DNA from: Bacteriovorax stolpii
Lineage (GTDB): Bacteria > Bdellovibrionota > Bacteriovoracia > Bacteriovoracales > Bacteriovoracaceae
Reading direction: 5' to 3'
Length of the DNA stretch: 64,000 nucleotides
Assembly (NCBI GenBank): GCA_945883845.1
Contig: CAMCYI010000009.1
Coordinates: 62,001 to 126,000 of the forward strand
A program made the position numbers and the translations under genes. The notes under the pieces were generated by a model. The model saw nothing but the letters and a program-made list of their open reading frames with translations. It ran no database searches and was not told where the DNA came from. Of the stretch, positions 59,705 to 64,000 are shown one piece after another (the stretch's first letter is position 1; every line of letters begins with the position of its first letter).

Positions 59705-60235
59705 ATGAGTGAAGTTATCAAAGCGCGAGTTATCAGCGGCCGCTACACAGGACAAACAGTCAGAGTCACCAACGTCAGTCTCGATGAGTCAGGCAGAAAA
59801 AAAGCTGCGGTCTTTCTCGAGGATGGAACACGCGCGAATATCATGGTCAGCGAACTTGAAGTGATTAAGCCAGAAGCTCCAGCACCCGAAGTCAAACGTC
59901 CAAAAATTTCTATGCCCTTCATGAGTGGTTCAACCGGAAGCCGGTCCTTGAATCAAACGAAGAGTCTTGATAAGAAACGTGTGGAGGTAAAACCACCCTC
60001 ACAACACAAAGCCGAGATAGTGAAATGCGAAGTCTGTGGTGAGCTTTACGATATGGAGGCCCGCAAAGGCCGGCCAGGTAAACTTACCGAATGTGAAGAG
60101 TGTTTTCGTGAGACCGAAGTAAAAGTGGAAGGCTCAATGATTTTTAGTCATAAAACGGGCGGCACTATCGAAATAAAAAAAGACGGGCAGCTCATTCATG
60201 AAGCGCCTACCTTCGATCCTAAAAATAAGACCTGA
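59705..60235 (+). CDS. KOW/SH3-like plus zinc-ribbon protein of unknown function
   Basis: Internal start MSEVIKARVISGRYTGQTVRV; CEVC...CEEC zinc-ribbon spacing. Confidence 0.65.
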   Translation: MSEVIKARVISGRYTGQTVRVTNVSLDESGRKKAAVFLEDGTRANIMVSELEVIKPEAPAPEVKRPKISMPFMSGSTGSRSLNQTKSLDKKRVEVKPPSQHKAEIVKCEVCGELYDMEARKGRPGKLTECEECFRETEVKVEGSMIFSHKTGGTIEIKKDGQLIHEAPTFDPKNKT

Positions 60236-60401
60236 TTATTTCTCTCCCGGCCCGCTTATATAAGAGACCAGGCCCTCTTCTTTCAACACCTGGGCGGAAC
60301 AGGTTAAACCTGTAGTCCACCGAGACCTATGAGTTTTTTCCGCCTGTGCCAGAGCTTACGTGGTTTGACACCATCAGATGGAACCCAGTCCCCGTCTTTG
60401 G

Positions 60402-60430
60402 AAAAGGGGCACGAGTAAAATCGCGCCCCC
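60402..60430 (-). terminator. Candidate terminator downstream of the BON-domain gene
   Basis: On the minus strand GGGGGCGCGA..TCGTGCCCC followed by TTTT. Confidence 0.45.
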
Positions 60431-60493
60431 GATAAAAAGAAGTGATTGTTGAAGGAAGCTATTCATGACCTAAAGAATAACTTCAGATCGGTC

Positions 60494-60793
60494 TTAACTC
60501 AGCTTAAAACGGTCGACAGGAATAACTTTCAGCTCATTCACTATATCGAGAAGTTCAGGAATATCTTTCAGGCATTTTTCAGTGACTGCACGAGATTTTT
60601 CATCATGCACGATTCCTGATAAGTGCGCTACACCGTCTTCGACTGTAATCACGACTTCTGTTGAGTCGACTTCCTGACAGCGAAAGATCGCCTCACTGCA
60701 CGCTTCCTGAATTCTTTGGTCAGCGAATTTTTGAATGGTCGAATTTTGTCTTGCTGGACCGGCATGGCTGCCGCGTGTTTCTTTGTGGTTCAT
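60494..60793 (-). CDS. BON domain protein
   Basis: STEVVITVEDGVAHLSGIVHDEKSRAVTEKCLKDIPELLDIVNELKV. Confidence 0.85.
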   Translation of the reverse strand: MNHKETRGSHAGPARQNSTIQKFADQRIQEACSEAIFRCQEVDSTEVVITVEDGVAHLSGIVHDEKSRAVTEKCLKDIPELLDIVNELKVIPVDRFKLS

Positions 60794-60954
60794 AGGCACT
60801 CCCTGTTTAACCGAACACTCATCTTCGGTCTAAACTTTATGATCAACGTTGTGCAGATAATATTCAAGAGTAGTACAGTGAACTTCAGAATTTCTTTAGT
60901 TGGCCTGAGTAACTTTTTTGAGAGAATCGGGGTGCCCATAATTAGGAGGTCCAT

Positions 60955-61332
60955 ATGATGTCTCCAGGTTTAAAGAAGCATCCTGAACATAAGCTTCAGA
61001 CAGAGCGTATTTCCGGTCAGGTAGAGGTTTTCCTCGCCGGGGAACAGATAGCCTCAACCAGAAATGCCATTCGCCTGATCGAATCAGGACACGATCCTGT
61101 GATTTACATACCGAAGAACGATTTGATGAATATCGACCTGAGAAAATTCGATGATTACATGTGTCCGTACAAGGGACACGCCGAGCTCTATTCCATCATC
61201 CAGGGTGGCGAAGAATTTCATGATTCTGCATTTTCATTTGATCGTCCCTTCGATGAGTTCCTGGACCTCACAGGAAGAGTCGCGTTTTATCCGGAAAAAG
61301 TCGAAGAAATCAGGGTTTCACAGATTTTGTAA
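60955..61332 (+). CDS. DUF427 domain protein
   Basis: VEVFLAGEQIASTRNAIRLIESGHDPVIYIPKNDL, YMCPYKGHAELYSI, GRVAFYPEKVEEI. Confidence 0.88.
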   Translation: MMSPGLKKHPEHKLQTERISGQVEVFLAGEQIASTRNAIRLIESGHDPVIYIPKNDLMNIDLRKFDDYMCPYKGHAELYSIIQGGEEFHDSAFSFDRPFDEFLDLTGRVAFYPEKVEEIRVSQIL

Positions 61333-61337
61333 ATTTC

Positions 61338-61369
61338 AAAAAAAAAAGGCTGCCCGAAGGCAGCCTTGG
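61338..61369 (-). terminator. Rho-independent terminator for the minus-strand membrane protein gene
   Basis: Minus strand: AAGGCTGCC-TTCG-GGCAGCCTT followed by a run of T. Confidence 0.88.
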
Positions 61370-61374
61370 AGGAA

Positions 61375-62349
61375 TTATGGAATCATACCCGGACGAGGAT
61401 GGCCCATCGATGGGGCCTCGCTCAAAGGATCAGATTTCTTTTTCACAGTTTCAGGATGCAAATAATCCAGAACTTTATTGATCGCCTCAGCTGCCTGGTG
61501 TCCAGGATCATCAACTCTTGAGAATACACGACGTGATGTGTTTCCTTTCGAAACATCTTTAATGTCGCGAACGTAAGCATAAGTCACGCCTTGAATTCGG
61601 GCAATGATCAGGTGACTGATAAGACCGTAGAGGATGCACGAAACAACACACGGAACGTAAATGATAAGTTCGATGATTTCTTTCTGAGAAGAAAGGAAAA
61701 GTGCCATCCCTTTCGGGGCTTTCAGCATAACAATTGCTGTCTCAACAATCGAATTATATAGCTGACCAGTGAAGAGAGTTACTGAGAACAAAGTAACTGC
61801 TGTGAGAATCAGGATGATACAAATGAATTGAAAGTAAAAAACTTTATCAAGTGCAGGACCTTTGATGTCTTCAAGGTCTTTCGGAAGAACAGCCTGACCT
61901 TTGTTTTCTTTCTTAGCGTTGTGATAGTCGTAAAGAAACTGGCCAAGCTTGATAATGATTTTCTGACGATTTAAACCATCTACTTTGACTGGAGTATCAG
62001 AGAAGGCCAGAAGACCATCACACATATACTGAATCTGGTTAAAAGGTCGCAGAACTACGTAAGCAAGAAACATTCCGAGAAAGAAAACGATGATAAAGAA
62101 AAGGAAAACATAAGGCAGGTATTCCATTTGAGACTGCATGATGAAGAACATGAAATCTTCGCGTGAATGCTCAAGGACAGTCATCCCGTTGGCAATGAAG
62201 TAAGAGTGGTTAAACACTACCAAAAGCCAGATTGAATAAATAATCATGGCCAGCATAAGCACAGGCACCATTAGAACAAGAAAAGCAGTTTTGAGCGTGT
62301 ACCGTGAGTCTTGTGACTGAAAGAGATTAGCGAACACCAGGTTCTTCAT
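61375..62349 (-). CDS. Multi-pass membrane protein of unknown function
   Basis: Four hydrophobic segments; HAMP-like VVLRPFNQIQYMCDGLLAFSD after TM2. Confidence 0.7.
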   Translation of the reverse strand: MKNLVFANLFQSQDSRYTLKTAFLVLMVPVLMLAMIIYSIWLLVVFNHSYFIANGMTVLEHSREDFMFFIMQSQMEYLPYVFLFFIIVFFLGMFLAYVVLRPFNQIQYMCDGLLAFSDTPVKVDGLNRQKIIIKLGQFLYDYHNAKKENKGQAVLPKDLEDIKGPALDKVFYFQFICIILILTAVTLFSVTLFTGQLYNSIVETAIVMLKAPKGMALFLSSQKEIIELIIYVPCVVSCILYGLISHLIIARIQGVTYAYVRDIKDVSKGNTSRRVFSRVDDPGHQAAEAINKVLDYLHPETVKKKSDPLSEAPSMGHPRPGMIP

Positions 62350-62605
62350 GAAAATGCCTTTTCCAAGGTTTAATAAGTAATTACTAATATCTTAAGGGAT
62401 AATTTGAATCCAGGTTCTTCTTTTTTATTGGAATCAAAAACCCATGCAAGTACCCGACAAGTCGTATCGCCTTTTTCCGGTGCCATATCGGTCAGTACTG
62501 ATTGCCATAAATATGGGCAAAAGGGCATTCCCTGACTAAACCTCTTTTATTCTTTTCGTTTTGAGCTCTATTGAAGGAAAATATTTTTATTAACAAGGGT
62601 GATTT

Positions 62606-62944
62606 ATGAAATTTGTATCTCTCATGACTTTCGCTCTCCTTTCAGTTAGTGCCTTCGCCTCTAAGGTAGAGCTCTCCTGCGGCCTTTACCATAATCTTGA
62701 GCTTGTCGACACCGTACAGGTTGTCCTTCAGGATCAGCAAAAAAATAAAGTCGTTCAGGAGTATGGCATGTTTCAAGTCATTCTGAGTTCTACAGGTCTT
62801 GATGAAATTGAACTTCAGGTTCTGAACTTGATGGATCCGTCTCGCAGCTATGCGACTGGAACACTGAAAAATACCGGAGAGAAAATCCAGCTTTCCATCT
62901 GGACCAGAGAGTTCATTCTCGATTCAAAATGTACGAAAATCTAG
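62606..62944 (+). CDS. Small secreted protein of unknown function
   Basis: Signal peptide MKFVSLMTFALLSVSAFAS. Confidence 0.7.
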   Translation: MKFVSLMTFALLSVSAFASKVELSCGLYHNLELVDTVQVVLQDQQKNKVVQEYGMFQVILSSTGLDEIELQVLNLMDPSRSYATGTLKNTGEKIQLSIWTREFILDSKCTKI

Positions 62945-63568
62945 TTATCGGAGAATGTTGATCTGCTGAAAGAGATGATCGGGTATAAAATTATGTTTAC
63001 CCACGATATCCCAGATCTCTTTTGAATGATCCAGAACCTGCGTATAGATCCATGGAAATTTTTTATCAACGTGGATGAAATGCTTGAGGTTGCTGACCGC
63101 AATATCTTCGCCCATGTATTTTGTGACGGCCATATATTCCATCCAGCAGATGAGAAGGTGGCGATAGGTCGCATCCGGATCTTTGGCACCCTTGATTTCG
63201 GGACTATTACGAAATTGCTTTTTTAGATCAGGAAGGGCTACTGAGACTTTGTCATTGTTCAGCTCCATCCACCAGTGCAGTTGTTCGTGAAGTAGGTTTG
63301 AGAGGAAAATGGGTGAATAGGCAGCGTACTTCGTGTTTAACGTCAGCACCGGATGTGAGATCGACTCGGCCTGAGAATCCAGAACAATCTTTTTCGTATA
63401 AAAAAATGAACTCAGATCATATTTGAGAACTAATTTTTTGAGGGTATCATCAGCGAGAGCTGTCGTTCCATCCGGATGATTCTGAGTAATCTCGAGAGTT
63501 TCATAGAATTTTATTTTTTCAGGCGTGGCACAGGAAACAAGTAGTGTGAAGATCAGATATCTAAACAT
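62945..63568 (-). CDS. Lipoprotein of unknown function
   Basis: MFRYLIFTLLVSCAT lipobox; LLHEQLHWWMELNND contains an HExxH sequence. Confidence 0.65.
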   Translation of the reverse strand: MFRYLIFTLLVSCATPEKIKFYETLEITQNHPDGTTALADDTLKKLVLKYDLSSFFYTKKIVLDSQAESISHPVLTLNTKYAAYSPIFLSNLLHEQLHWWMELNNDKVSVALPDLKKQFRNSPEIKGAKDPDATYRHLLICWMEYMAVTKYMGEDIAVSNLKHFIHVDKKFPWIYTQVLDHSKEIWDIVGKHNFIPDHLFQQINILR

Positions 63569-63591
63569 AGATTCATCCTTGAATATTTAAT

Positions 63592-64000
63592 TCAGTATAA
63601 CAAAGCGCTCGCTCCAAGGATAGCGGCATCAGCGTCGACAAGAGAAGATGGTAGGAGACGAACGGTTCCCTGGTAAATGTTATGCAGATTCTCTTCAAAC
63701 GCCTTTCTCGTAGGACCAATGATGAATTCTCCTGCGTGAGCGAGCCCACCGAAAAGAAATATGGCTTCCGGACTTGAGAAAGCAACGGCATTCGCAAGAG
63801 CAAGCCCCAGGATTTCTCCCGTTTCTTCAAACGAGCGAAGAGCAAGTTTATCGCCGGCTTCAGCTGCGATAGTAATTTGTGCAGACGTCAGCGGACTGAC
63901 TCCTGCGAGTGAACTTTTCTCACCTTTCTCTAAAGCTAGAGAAACAGTTTTCACAATCCCTGTGGCCGAGGCATAAGTTTCAAGGCATCCCCTTCTTCCA
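63592..64000 (-). CDS. ROK family sugar kinase, C-terminal part, truncated by window edge
   Basis: Frame is open to the window end; upstream codons give GRRGCLETYASATGI (ROK signature) followed by FLFGGLAHAGEFIIGPTRKAFEENL. Confidence 0.85.
   Translation of the reverse strand, partial: GRRGCLETYASATGIVKTVSLALEKGEKSSLAGVSPLTSAQITIAAEAGDKLALRSFEETGEILGLALANAVAFSSPEAIFLFGGLAHAGEFIIGPTRKAFEENLHNIYQGTVRLLPSSLVDADAAILGASALLY

Noticed and set aside
60270-60400. 6S RNA or tmRNA assignment
   Set aside because: Size is plausible but I could not identify the conserved bubble, tag peptide or terminal stem, so only reported as an unexplained structured gap.
62466-62520. FliA-type promoter (GACCGATAT on minus strand)
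   Set aside because: No TAAA element at the required spacing.

Overview
This window is dense, ordinary-looking chromosomal DNA. The many short, signal-peptide-bearing degradative proteins suggest a Bdellovibrionota/Bacteriovoracales-type predator, but that taxonomy is inference. I saw no rRNA, no convincing tRNA, no CRISPR array and no transposase. Most of the window is single genes and short operons, many with 1-8 bp start/stop overlaps. The best-supported modules are: (1) a five-gene operon at 16290-21480: mmsA, URC1-like GTP cyclohydrolase II, URC4/DUF1688, uracil phosphoribosyltransferase and uridine kinase, which looks like a URC-type pyrimidine salvage/catabolism operon; (2) a translationally coupled lipid-modification operon at 41739-46618: FAD amine-oxidase-like protein, DUF1365, two cyclopropane-synthase-like methyltransferases and a chalcone-isomerase-like protein; (3) two diverged paralogues of a secreted protein with a C-x-x-R-A-H core resembling protein-glutaminases; (4) several secreted zincins, a papain-like protease, a DPP4-like peptidase, a lytic transglycosylase, a polysaccharide deacetylase and an HNH nuclease. 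The most unusual regulatory signal is upstream of the lytic transglycosylase gene: a sigma-54-like promoter (GG-N10-GC) preceded by two perfect inverted repeats that both fit TGTC-N9-GACA. A near-identical copy of one of them lies upstream of a secreted zincin gene at 9800. All function calls come from reading motifs by eye; no database search was run.
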